Shown here in pieces: positions 1 to 8,969 of a stretch of 64,000 nucleotides of DNA. The translations under genes were made by a program, and so were the position numbers. Source of the stretch: Acidimicrobiaceae bacterium (lineage in GTDB: Bacteria; Actinomycetota; Acidimicrobiia; Acidimicrobiales; JAUTXP01). The DNA lies in assembly GCA_030837965.1 (NCBI GenBank), contig JAUTXP010000001.1:90901-154900 (forward strand). Direction: 5' to 3'. The notes beneath the pieces were generated by a model. It saw only the letters and a list, made by a program, of their open reading frames with translations, was not told the origin of the DNA and searched no databases. Each line of letters opens with the position of its first letter. The first letter of the stretch is position 1.

Positions 1-1
1 G

Positions 2-46
2 CCGGGACATGACCGGCAGGGACCGATGACTGGCGGGGCCCGATGA
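2..46 (+). CDS. recF: Possible C-terminal tail of RecF (partial)
   Basis: The 5' edge carries a short open frame that ends in a TGA overlapping the ATG of the next gene (ATGA). In actinobacteria recF normally lies directly upstream of the DUF721 gene and gyrB, so this is probably the last 14 codons of recF. The tail is too short to recognise by sequence. A second frame ends earlier, at 10-12 (residues AGT then stop), and could equally be the recF end. The call rests on gene order alone. Confidence 0.25.
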   Translation, partial: PGHDRQGPMTGGAR

Positions 47-369
47 CATGGCGGCCGTCGCGGCCCGATGACGGCGGCGAACCCCGGGCGCTGAAGGACT
101 CGCTGGACGGCTTCGCCCGCAGGCTGGGGGTGCCGGAGGCGGCCGGCTTGGCCGTGGTGTTCTCGCACTGGGAGGAGGTCGTGGGGGCCTCGGTCGCGGC
201 CCACGCCCGACCCGTCTCGCTGGTCAAGGGGGCGCTGGTCGTCGCCGTCGACCAGCCCGGCTGGGCCACCCAGTTGAAGTTCCTCGCACCCCGCCTGGTG
301 GAGCGCATCAACGCGTCCGCAGGCGACGCCGTGGTGGACCGTCTCGAGGTCCGGGTCGAGACCCGTTGA
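43..369 (+). CDS. DUF721 protein (108 aa) upstream of gyrB
   Basis: Small soluble protein of the DUF721 (DciA-like) family, typically found between recF and gyrB in actinobacteria. DciA-type proteins are linked to loading of the replicative helicase; whether this short actinobacterial form does so is inference. Visible family features are the central W-x-x-VVG segment (residues 43-48), the H-A-x-P-V-S-L stretch and a C-terminal hydrophobic beta segment with W74-A-T-Q-L-x-F. The ATG overlaps a preceding TGA as ATGA, suggesting translational coupling to the gene upstream. Length fits the short actinobacterial members. A 115-nt gap separates it from gyrB, so gyrB probably has its own promoter. 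Confidence 0.8.
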   Translation: MTWRPSRPDDGGEPRALKDSLDGFARRLGVPEAAGLAVVFSHWEEVVGASVAAHARPVSLVKGALVVAVDQPGWATQLKFLAPRLVERINASAGDAVVDRLEVRVETR

Positions 370-392
370 TGGCCGTTCCTGTCACACCCCGG

Positions 393-401
393 TGGTAGAC
401 T
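393..401 (+). promoter_or_regulatory. Possible extended -10 element for gyrB
   Basis: TGGTAGACT is an extended -10 (TGn followed by TAGACT) in the gap between the DUF721 gene and gyrB. No good -35 hexamer sits 16-18 nt upstream, which is tolerated for extended -10 promoters. The predicted transcript start would be near 408, about 77 nt before the chosen gyrB start. Confidence 0.35.
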
Positions 402-484
402 GACATCATCGCAATTCGGGCTTCTGAGCAGGACTTTTGCCGCCTGAACTGCCTCCAATCCTCCCAGTGGAAAGGTCGCGCCCC

Positions 485-2443
485 GTGGCGATGACAACAG
501 CGGCAGGAGCCGAAGCAAACCGACCGGACAAGCCCTCCTACAGCGCCAAGGACCTGACCGTCTTGAAGGGCCTCGATCCGGTCCGCAAGCGGCCCGGGAT
601 GTACATCGGGTCCACCGGCCCGTCGGGGCTGCACCACCTCATCTGGGAGGTGGTCGACAACTCGGTGGACGAGGCCATGGCGGGCTACTGCGACCGCATC
701 GATGTGACCCTCCTGCCCGACGGCGGATGCCGGGTGGTGGACAACGGCCGTGGCATCCCCACCGACGTGCACCCGGTGGAGAAGAAGAGCGGCGTCGAGG
801 TGGCCCTCACCGTGCTGCACGGCGGCGGCAAGTTCGGCGACGGCGGCGGCTACAAGGTGTCGGGCGGCCTGCACGGCGTGGGCGTATCCGTGGTGAACGC
901 CCTGTCCGAGCGCCTCGTCGTCGACGTGGACAGGGACGGCAAGCGCCACCGGATGGAGTTCGCCAAGGGGGGGAAGCCGGTCACCAAGCTCGAGGTGGTG
1001 GCTGATTCGCCCCCCGGGCGCACGGGCACCACGGTGGCCTTCTGGCCCGACCCCACCATCTTCGAAGAGACCGAATTCCGGGCCCAGACCGTGCTCGAAC
1101 GGCTCCAGATGTACGCCTTTTTGAACAAGTCGTTGGAGATCCGCTTCCGAGATGAGCGGGTCGGCCATGAGCAGCAGATGACGTACAAGTACTCGGGCGG
1201 GATCATCGACTTCGCCCGCCATCTGAACAACACCAAGGAGCCGTTGTTCAAAAAGGTCGCCTACTTCGAGGTGACCGAGGAGGCCCAGGAGGTCGAGGTC
1301 GCCCTCCAGTGGAACACGGGGTTCTACGAGGGCATCCACAGCTTCGCCAACGGCATCGCCACCGGCGAGGGCGGGATGCACGAGGAGGGCTTCAAGAAGG
1401 CGTTGACCAACGCTGTCAACAAGTACGCCCGGGCCAAGGGGCTGGTGAAGGAGAAGGACGACAACCTCACCGGCGAGGACATCAGGGAAGGCCTCACCGC
1501 CATCATCTCGGTGCGCCTGGCCGAGCCCCAGTTCGAGGGGCAGACCAAGGCCAAGCTGGGCAACGTTTCCATGCGGTCGTTGGTGGAGCGGGCCACCAAC
1601 GAGAAGTTCGGCGAGTGGCTCGAAGAGCATCCGAGCGAGGCCAAGCAGGCGGTGAACAAGGCGGTGCAGGCCGCCCGGGCCCGCACCGCGGCCCGCCAGG
1701 CCAGGGACCTCATCCGGCGCAAGTCGGCGCTCGAAGGCGCGGGGATGCCGGGCAAGCTGACGGACTGCGCCACCCGCAACGCCGAAGAGGCGGAGCTGTT
1801 CATCGTCGAGGGCGACTCGGCAGGCGGGTCGGCCATTCGGGCCAGGGACCCCCAGAACCAAGCCATCCTCCCGATCCGCGGGAAAATCCTGAACGTCGAG
1901 CGGGCCCGGATCGACAAGATGCTCAAGAACAACGAGATCCAGTCGTTGATCGGCGCTATCGGCGCGGGGGTGGGCGAAGAGGACTTCGACGTCGCCAAGA
2001 TCCGCTACCACAAGGTGATCCTGTTGTGCGACGCCGACGTGGACGGCTCACACATCCGCACCCTGCTGCTCACGTTCTTCTTCCGGCAGATGAAGGCCAT
2101 GGTCGAAGAGGGACACGTCTATGTGGCCCAGCCCCCGCTGTACTCCACCATCGTGGGCAAGGAGAAGGTCTATCTGAAGGACGACGCGGCCAAGGAGCGG
2201 TTCTTGGCCGAGCACCCCAACCACAAGTCCGAGTTCAACCGGCTGAAGGGCCTGGGAGAGATGGACTTCGGGGAATTGGGGGAGACGACGATGGACCCGA
2301 CCAAGCGCACGCTGCTGCGGGTCGACGTGGAACAAGCCGCCATCGCGGACGAGGTCTTCTCCATCCTCATGGGCGACGACGTGGAGCTGCGCAAGCACTT
2401 CATCGTGACCAACGCCAAAGACGTTCGCTTCCTCGATATCTAG
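485..2443 (+). CDS. gyrB: DNA gyrase subunit B
   Basis: ATPase subunit of DNA gyrase, which introduces negative supercoils as a GyrA2GyrB2 tetramer in the cytoplasm. The GHKL ATPase domain shows the N-box EVVDNSVDEA (about residue 56), the DNGRGIP motif and GGLHGVGVSVVNALS. The TOPRIM domain shows EGDSAGGSA (about 442) and DADVDGSHIRTLLL (about 516). The end, IVTNAKDVRFLDI, is the usual actinobacterial terminus. Length is 652 aa. I chose GTG at 485 because GGAAAGG (469-475) lies 9 nt upstream; ATG at 491 and TTG at 437 are in-frame alternatives. gyrA follows after 96 nt in the same direction, so the two are probably co-expressed. Confidence 0.97.
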   Translation: MAMTTAAGAEANRPDKPSYSAKDLTVLKGLDPVRKRPGMYIGSTGPSGLHHLIWEVVDNSVDEAMAGYCDRIDVTLLPDGGCRVVDNGRGIPTDVHPVEKKSGVEVALTVLHGGGKFGDGGGYKVSGGLHGVGVSVVNALSERLVVDVDRDGKRHRMEFAKGGKPVTKLEVVADSPPGRTGTTVAFWPDPTIFEETEFRAQTVLERLQMYAFLNKSLEIRFRDERVGHEQQMTYKYSGGIIDFARHLNNTKEPLFKKVAYFEVTEEAQEVEVALQWNTGFYEGIHSFANGIATGEGGMHEEGFKKALTNAVNKYARAKGLVKEKDDNLTGEDIREGLTAIISVRLAEPQFEGQTKAKLGNVSMRSLVERATNEKFGEWLEEHPSEAKQAVNKAVQAARARTAARQARDLIRRKSALEGAGMPGKLTDCATRNAEEAELFIVEGDSAGGSAIRARDPQNQAILPIRGKILNVERARIDKMLKNNEIQSLIGAIGAGVGEEDFDVAKIRYHKVILLCDADVDGSHIRTLLLTFFFRQMKAMVEEGHVYVAQPPLYSTIVGKEKVYLKDDAAKERFLAEHPNHKSEFNRLKGLGEMDFGELGETTMDPTKRTLLRVDVEQAAIADEVFSILMGDDVELRKHFIVTNAKDVRFLDI

Positions 2444-2539
2444 TCGGGGTCGGAACCAGAGGTTCCCACCCGAGTTCACCGGAGCATCGGCGGACCGGCA
2501 ACACCGGCGCCGCCGCGGCCCTGAAAGGCACACACCTAC

Positions 2540-5026
<2,487 letters not shown>

Positions 5027-5034
5027 GCCGCTCG

Positions 5035-5056
5035 CCCTTTGCCGCAACGGCAAGGG
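5035..5056 (+). terminator. Hairpin after gyrA
   Basis: CCCTTTGCCG, loop CAA, then CGGCAAGGG form a GC-rich stem with one bulged T directly after the gyrA stop. No T-run follows, as is common in high-GC actinobacteria. Likely end of the gyrBA transcript. Confidence 0.55.
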
Positions 5057-5131
5057 CCCTCACTTCCCCCGACAACGTGACAATGGCTCGCCAGCTTGGC
5101 TTGGCGCGCCCGGTGGTCGGAGGACGACGTG

Positions 5132-5806
5132 GTGTCGAGGCGCAGAGGCGCGTGCATGTCGGGGCGGGGCCGCGAGGGGGGCCCGGAGCAGGGCCAAGTG
5201 CTGCCCCTCGTGGCCGTGGTGTTGGTGGTCGCAGGCGGGGCCATGCTGTGGCTGGGTCGGCTGGGCGGCGCGGCAGTGAGCAGGGCCCAGGCCAGGACGG
5301 CGGCGGACATGGCCGCGTTGGCGGGCGCAGTGGGCGGCCGGTCGGAGGCCGCGGGGGTGGCTGCGGCCAACGGGGCCCGACTGGATCGGTTCGAGTCGCG
5401 GGGCGCCCAGGCCTGGGTCAAGGTGTCGCGAGGGCGGGCGGTGGCCACGGCAAGGGCCAAGCGGGTCGACGGGTGGGGGAGCGGCGACTCGAGCGCGAGA
5501 GCGCCGGCCCGGGGCGGGCTCGACCCTGCAATGCAGGCCGCCTTGGCCCAGGCCGCGTCGCTGCTGGGAAGAACAGTCCCAATCACATCGGGTTACCGGT
5601 CGAAGGCCGAACAGGCCAGCCTCTACGCCCAACGCGCCAGCAACCCCTACCCGGTGGCCCGACCGGGCTCGTCGGCCCACGAACGAGGGCGGGCGGTCGA
5701 CGTGCCGCGGCAGTTCGTGCCGCTGTTGCTGGCCGTGTCGGGCCGGGTCGGACTGTGCCATCCGTACCCGGTGGCCGACCCGGTGCACTTCGAGCTGTGC
5801 CGGTGA
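5132..5806 (+). CDS. TadG/TadE-like N-terminus fused to VanY-type D,D-carboxypeptidase
   Basis: Predicted membrane-anchored extracytoplasmic peptidase of 224 aa. Residues about 20-62 (GQVLPLVAVVLVV followed by a hydrophobic stretch and AQARTAADMAALAGA) look like the N-terminal helix of TadG/pilus-assembly pseudopilins. The C-terminal half is a peptidase M15B/VanY domain with the zinc motif S-A-H-E-R-G-R-A-V-D and the second zinc histidine in DPVHFEL; ITSGYRSKAEQ is also typical. The expected role is trimming D-Ala from peptidoglycan stems or a related wall peptide. GTG at 5132 follows a strong GGAGG (5119-5123) by 8 nt; ATG 5156 is an in-frame alternative. The gene lies between gyrA and the DUF3566 gene and reads in the same direction. 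Confidence 0.75.
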   Translation: MSRRRGACMSGRGREGGPEQGQVLPLVAVVLVVAGGAMLWLGRLGGAAVSRAQARTAADMAALAGAVGGRSEAAGVAAANGARLDRFESRGAQAWVKVSRGRAVATARAKRVDGWGSGDSSARAPARGGLDPAMQAALAQAASLLGRTVPITSGYRSKAEQASLYAQRASNPYPVARPGSSAHERGRAVDVPRQFVPLLLAVSGRVGLCHPYPVADPVHFELCR

Positions 5807-5861
5807 AGGGAAGCGGCATCGGTGCCGCGGGGCGGCGAGGGCCACCGGCTACCCTCGGCGC

Positions 5862-6239
5862 GTGGCGCAGGGGCGACGGGTCCGTCGGGTGATCCGCAGG
5901 GTGGACACGTGGACGGTGCTGCGGTTCTCCGTCATCTTCTACCTCAGCATGCTGGTGGTGGCGTTGGTGGCCGGGGTCCTGCTGTGGGCGGCGGCGTCGG
6001 CCGTCGGCGTGATCGACAACCTCGAAAAGTTCGTCAAGGACCTCTTCGTGTTGGACTCGTTCCACATCCGCGCGGGCCTTATCTTCCGGGCCACGCTGGT
6101 GGGCGGGCTTGTGATGGTCCTGCTGGGCACGGGTGCCAACGTCTTGATGGCGGTGATCTACAACCTCACCTCCGACGTGGTCGGGGGCGTCGAGGTGAGC
6201 GTGCTCGAGGAGGAGTCGGGCCGCAGGGCCGCCGTCTAG
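5862..6239 (+). CDS. DUF3566 membrane protein
   Basis: Small membrane protein of 125 aa in the DUF3566 family, the usual neighbour of gyrA in actinobacteria (Mycobacterium Rv0007 type). It has a basic N-terminus and two hydrophobic segments: residues about 20-46 (LRFSVIFYLSMLVVALVAGVL) and about 74-103 (AGLIFRATLVGGLVMVLLGT). The segment between them contains a conserved-looking D-N-L-E-K-F. The function of the family is not established; membrane location is clear from the sequence. GTG at 5862 gives the conserved length. tRNA-Ile follows 26 nt downstream. Confidence 0.85.
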   Translation: MAQGRRVRRVIRRVDTWTVLRFSVIFYLSMLVVALVAGVLLWAAASAVGVIDNLEKFVKDLFVLDSFHIRAGLIFRATLVGGLVMVLLGTGANVLMAVIYNLTSDVVGGVEVSVLEEESGRRAAV

Positions 6240-6265
6240 GTGCTTGCTACGCTGTCTCGGCCCAC

Positions 6266-6339
6266 GGGGCTGTAGCTCAGTTGGTTAGAGCGCAGCACTG
6301 ATAATGCTGAGGTCGCTGGTTCGATTCCAGCCAGCCCCA
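6266..6339 (+). tRNA. tRNA-Ile (GAT)
   Basis: 74-nt cloverleaf. Acceptor arm GGGGCTG pairs with CAGCCCC, the anticodon loop is CTGATAA (anticodon GAT) and the T-loop is TTCGATT. The discriminator is A, and an exact CCA is not encoded. Isoleucine tRNA in this place is conserved downstream of gyrA in actinobacteria. Confidence 0.97.
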
Positions 6340-6379
6340 CCCAAATGAGGCCCACCATGTTGCGTCGCGAACGGGACCG

Positions 6380-6517
6380 ATGAGGACGCTGCGCCGGGCC
6401 ATTGCCGCCTTGGGCGCGGCCGCGCTGATCGCCGGCGCCCTGCGGCTTCGGGGCCGCGGCGGGGTGCCGCCCCAGACCGGTGGTTGGCGGGAGCTGACCG
6501 GCCCGGATCTGCGATAG
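6380..6517 (+). CDS. Small hypothetical membrane-anchored peptide (45 aa)
   Basis: A short frame starts at ATG 6380 and stops immediately before the GTG of the next gene (TAG then GTG). The product has a basic start (MRTLRR), one Ala/Leu-rich helix of about 17 residues and an Arg/Gly-rich tail ending WRELTGPDLR. It resembles a signal-anchor peptide. Direct abutment with the next gene suggests co-translation. It is not recognised as a family and could be a chance frame. Confidence 0.4.
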   Translation: MRTLRRAIAALGAAALIAGALRLRGRGGVPPQTGGWRELTGPDLR

Positions 6518-7546
6518 GTGCGGGTCGTCCTGCTGGGCGCGGGCGCGGTCGGCGCCCGGGCGGCCCGCCAACTGGTGTCGGGGGACGGCGGGGGCGACGA
6601 CGACGCTCCGGCAGGCGGCTCACCGAGCGGGCTCGAGGATCTGGCTGTGGTCGACGTTGACGGGCGCAGGGCCGCGGCCGTGTGCGCGTCCCTTGGCCCC
6701 GTGGCACGGGCGGCCACGTGGGAGCCGGACATGCTGGACCAGGCCGACGTGTTGGTGCTGGCCTGTCCGCAGGGGCATCGGCGCCGAGCCGAGGAGGCCA
6801 TGGAGCGGGGCGCCCACGTGGTGTCCGTGGCTGACGACATGGAGCAGGTGCGGGCCCTGCTCGACTTGGACGCGGAGGCGAGCGAGCGGGGCCTGTCCGT
6901 GGTGGTGGGGGCCGGGTTCGCCCCTGGGTTGGCGTGCGTGCTGGCCCGGCATGCAGCGGCTTCGTTCGATGCCGTGGACGAGGTGCACGTGGCCAAATCG
7001 GGTACCGGCGGGCCCGCGTGCGCCCGTGAGCATCATCGGGCCTTGGCCTCGTGGGCCTTGGACTGGCGGGACAGCGCGTGGGTGCGCCGGCCTGGTGGGT
7101 CAGGCCGGGAACTGGCCTGGTTCCCGGACCCGGTCGGCGGCCAGGACTGCTATCGGGCCGGGCTGCCCGACGCCTTGGTGCTGGTCCCGGCCTTCCCCGG
7201 CGTGCGCCGGGTCACGGCCCGGGTGGCCGCGTCCCGACGGGACCGGCTCACAGCCCGTCTGCCCATGCTGCGCAGGCCGCACCCCGAGGGGATCATCGGT
7301 GCCGTCCGGGTCGAGGTGCGCGGGCGGCGCGGGAGTGGGCGTGACGTGCGGGTGCTGGGTGCCATCGACCGGCCCGCCGTCGCGGCGGGGGCTGTGGCCG
7401 GGCTGGCCGCGGTCTGGGCTGTGGACGGCCGCCTGGCTCGCCGGGGGGCGGGTGGGCTGGCGACCCTTGTGGATGAGCCCGTGCCTTTTTTGCAGGAGTT
7501 AGCACGCCGGGGCGTCAAGGCCGCCGTGTTCGAAGGCGTTTCGTAG
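6518..7546 (+). CDS. Saccharopine dehydrogenase-like NAD(P)-binding oxidoreductase
   Basis: 342-aa soluble protein. The first 30 residues form a Rossmann fold with the dinucleotide motif VVLLGAGAVGARAARQL. An acidic residue pair (VVDVDGRR) follows at the end of beta-2, and VVVGAGFAPGLACVLARHAA at about 130-150 is typical of the saccharopine dehydrogenase/homospermidine synthase superfamily. The substrate cannot be told from the sequence. GTG at 6518 directly follows the stop of the preceding 45-aa frame. The gene lies between tRNA-Ile and a gene-poor stretch with DnaA-box-like sites. Confidence 0.65.
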   Translation: MRVVLLGAGAVGARAARQLVSGDGGGDDDAPAGGSPSGLEDLAVVDVDGRRAAAVCASLGPVARAATWEPDMLDQADVLVLACPQGHRRRAEEAMERGAHVVSVADDMEQVRALLDLDAEASERGLSVVVGAGFAPGLACVLARHAAASFDAVDEVHVAKSGTGGPACAREHHRALASWALDWRDSAWVRRPGGSGRELAWFPDPVGGQDCYRAGLPDALVLVPAFPGVRRVTARVAASRRDRLTARLPMLRRPHPEGIIGAVRVEVRGRRGSGRDVRVLGAIDRPAVAAGAVAGLAAVWAVDGRLARRGAGGLATLVDEPVPFLQELARRGVKAAVFEGVS

Positions 7547-7638
7547 CCCTACGTGGGGCTGGACGGCCCTCCATCCAGAGGGCAGTTCGGGCGAATTGGG
7601 CGCAGCCTGGGCCGGTGCTTGCTCGGGCTTGCAGAAAG
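7547..7638. other. Intergenic, 5' part of the DnaA-box gap
   Basis: Non-coding part of the 254-nt gap between the saccharopine-dehydrogenase-like gene and the DnaA boxes. No promoter or hairpin of note. Confidence 0.4.
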
Positions 7639-7715
7639 TTTTCCACTCTTTCCACAGGCCCCTGTGGACGAGATTCGAAAGCCAGTGGACAAATTGGATG
7701 CGGCGCTGTGGACAA
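7639..7715. other. Cluster of five DnaA-box-like 9-mers
   Basis: Within 77 nt of the non-coding gap there is one perfect actinobacterial DnaA box, TGTGGACAA at 7707-7715 (reverse of TTGTCCACA). Two sites carry single mismatches: TGTGGACGA at 7663-7671 and AGTGGACAA at 7684-7692. Two weaker sites of opposite orientation are TTTTCCACT (7639-7647) and CTTTCCACA (7648-7656). The last three share one orientation, with starts 21 and 23 nt apart. Clustered and phased boxes suggest DnaA binding, either as an origin or as a titration or reactivation site. Confidence 0.6.
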
Positions 7716-7800
7716 TCCCGTGGAAGGGCGCACAGCGCGGCCGGCGCGGCCTGCGCGTTCGGCTGTTCGGGTTGGCCGGGGCTGGCCGGGGCTGGGATGC

Positions 7801-8043
7801 TCAGCCCGCTTCGTCAGGCGAGGTGGGCCGCTGGTCGTCCTGGAGCTCCAGTTCGCCTGCGCCTCTGGGGTCGGTCCCCGGCGGTATGTCCGTCGGACCG
7901 ACATTGCCGACGATGTTGGGGTCGTTGACGCCCACCGGCATCTCCCGCAAGTCGTCGACCACGCTGTCGGTGTTACTGGTGTTGGCCCCACTCCAGTCGC
8001 CCTCGCCGTCCGGCCGGATCACGATGTCGTCGGTGTCATCCAT
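7801..8043 (-). CDS. Small acidic hypothetical protein (80 aa)
   Basis: An 80-aa, strongly acidic, Pro/Gly/Asn-rich protein starting MDDTDDIVIRPDGEG and ending QRPTSPDEAG. It has no signal peptide, membrane segment or known motif and looks intrinsically disordered. ATG at 8043 was chosen because residues upstream in the same frame are low-complexity Arg/Pro without family features. It is transcribed toward the DnaA-box cluster, opposite to its neighbour at 6518. Function unknown. Confidence 0.45.
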   Translation of the reverse strand: MDDTDDIVIRPDGEGDWSGANTSNTDSVVDDLREMPVGVNDPNIVGNVGPTDIPPGTDPRGAGELELQDDQRPTSPDEAG

Positions 8044-8289
8044 GCCCCGGGTGTACCCCGGGGGGCCGGCATGGGAACCGGAGGGCCGGGGGCCGGTAGG
8101 CCGCGGGCCAGGCGTGTCGTATCCTGACCCCCGACCTCGGGGACGTGGGGGCTGTAGAACCTCATCGCCGCTGATGGAGCCGCCTCGGCACTTACACCAT
8201 CGAACGCGACAACGACGTTCTCGGAACGCGCTCACGCCTCGTTGCCCAAACAGGCGAGCAGCAACCCTGGTAAAAATCGACTGAGGGCA
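8044..8289. other. Intergenic, 246 nt
   Basis: Gap between the acidic hypothetical gene and the winged-helix gene. Base composition changes here from very GC-rich to moderate near 8160, which may mark the left edge of the wHTH/WYL/DCD module. No repeat or tRNA fragment was recognised. Confidence 0.4.
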
Positions 8290-8616
8290 TCAGGCGGTCC
8301 TCGTTAGACTCAGCGCCACGGCGATCGCCTCATACGCGCTCCACATCGGGTGCTCCTTCTGTACGAAGAACAGCCGGTGACCGTCCGGGAACCGGTCGAG
8401 CAGACCCTCTGCAACGAACGTAGCGAGCTCCCGGCGTACTGCCGTTGCTGCCTCGCCTAGGACCAGCAAGGCAACTTGTGCCTCCTGCTGGAAGAACGCT
8501 TCCCCTCCGCGCGCCAGCACCCAGGCGCTCAACAGCACGCGCGTCGGCGCGCCGAAGAGCGCCTTGGCTGTGGCGCGAGCCTCGTCAGTCCAACGGGCGG
8601 GATCCACCACTAACAT
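8290..8616 (-). CDS. Winged-helix DNA-binding protein
   Basis: 108-aa predicted transcription factor. The order of helices (ATAKALFGAPTRVLLSAWVL, AQVALLVLGEAATAVRRELATFVAEGLL) followed by a short wing (DRFPDGHRLFFVQKEHPMW) fits an ArsR/MarR-like winged helix. It is divergent from the WYL protein gene with only 26 nt between start codons. Neither gene shows a Shine-Dalgarno, so leaderless transcripts are likely. An 8-bp perfect palindrome AACATGTT (8612-8619) spans its own start codon and is a candidate operator for self-repression. Base composition is visibly less GC-rich than the flanking core genes, suggesting acquisition with the next two genes. Confidence 0.65.
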   Translation of the reverse strand: MLVVDPARWTDEARATAKALFGAPTRVLLSAWVLARGGEAFFQQEAQVALLVLGEAATAVRRELATFVAEGLLDRFPDGHRLFFVQKEHPMWSAYEAIAVALSLTRTA

Positions 8617-8634
8617 GTTTTGTGTTACTAGATT
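8612..8634. promoter_or_regulatory. Divergent promoter/operator of the wHTH/WYL module
   Basis: The 26-nt divergent gap holds TAGATT (8629-8634), placed 8 nt before the WYL gene ATG, and on the other strand a TAGTAA sharing the same CTAG core. AACATGTT (8612-8619) is a perfect palindrome over the start codon of the winged-helix gene, and TAACA/TGTTA (8611-8615, 8623-8627) is a wider inverted repeat. The layout suggests two leaderless promoters and one operator. Assigning -10 elements by eye is uncertain. Confidence 0.35.
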
Positions 8635-8642
8635 GGTGTTGC

Positions 8643-8969
8643 ATGAGTGCTGATAGTAGACCCGTAGGGTCAAGGGCGGACGGGATGGACGACGGTCTGG
8701 TGCACTCGGAGCGGGTACTGCGCATGACGTACACCAACTACCGCGGTGAGCGCGCCATGCGACGTGTTGTCCCAGAGCGCGTCTGGTTTGGGGCGACCGA
8801 CTGGCATCCCACGGCGCAATGGCTACTGGACGCATTCGACCTCGACCGGAACGCGTGCCGCTCTTTCGCATTACAGGACGTCGAATCGTTCATGCCCGAT
8901 ACTGAGGAGCATGTACCTCACCGATCGGGAGATTCGGGAGCGCCTTCCGGCCTTCAACTTCACCGCTGA
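8643..8969 (+). CDS. Small WYL-type protein
   Basis: 108 aa with the compact WYL-like core: RMTYTNYRGERAMRRVVPERVWFGAT, then DWHPTAQWLLDAFDLDRNACRSFALQDVES. In WYL regulators this beta-rich domain binds ligands or nucleic acid; here it stands alone without its own DNA-binding domain. The divergent neighbour supplies a winged helix, so the pair could be a split version of a wHTH-WYL regulator (inference). ATG 8643 has no ribosome binding site; ATG 8685 preceded by GGGCGGACGGG is an alternative. Its last 59 nt overlap the following dCTP-deaminase-like gene, indicating tight co-expression. Confidence 0.6.
   Translation: MSADSRPVGSRADGMDDGLVHSERVLRMTYTNYRGERAMRRVVPERVWFGATDWHPTAQWLLDAFDLDRNACRSFALQDVESFMPDTEEHVPHRSGDSGAPSGLQLHR

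Noticed and set aside
308..2011. Long open frame (567 codons) on the minus strand opposite gyrB
   Set aside because: Mirror of the GC-rich codon pattern of gyrB; Arg/Val/Leu-rich with no family features.
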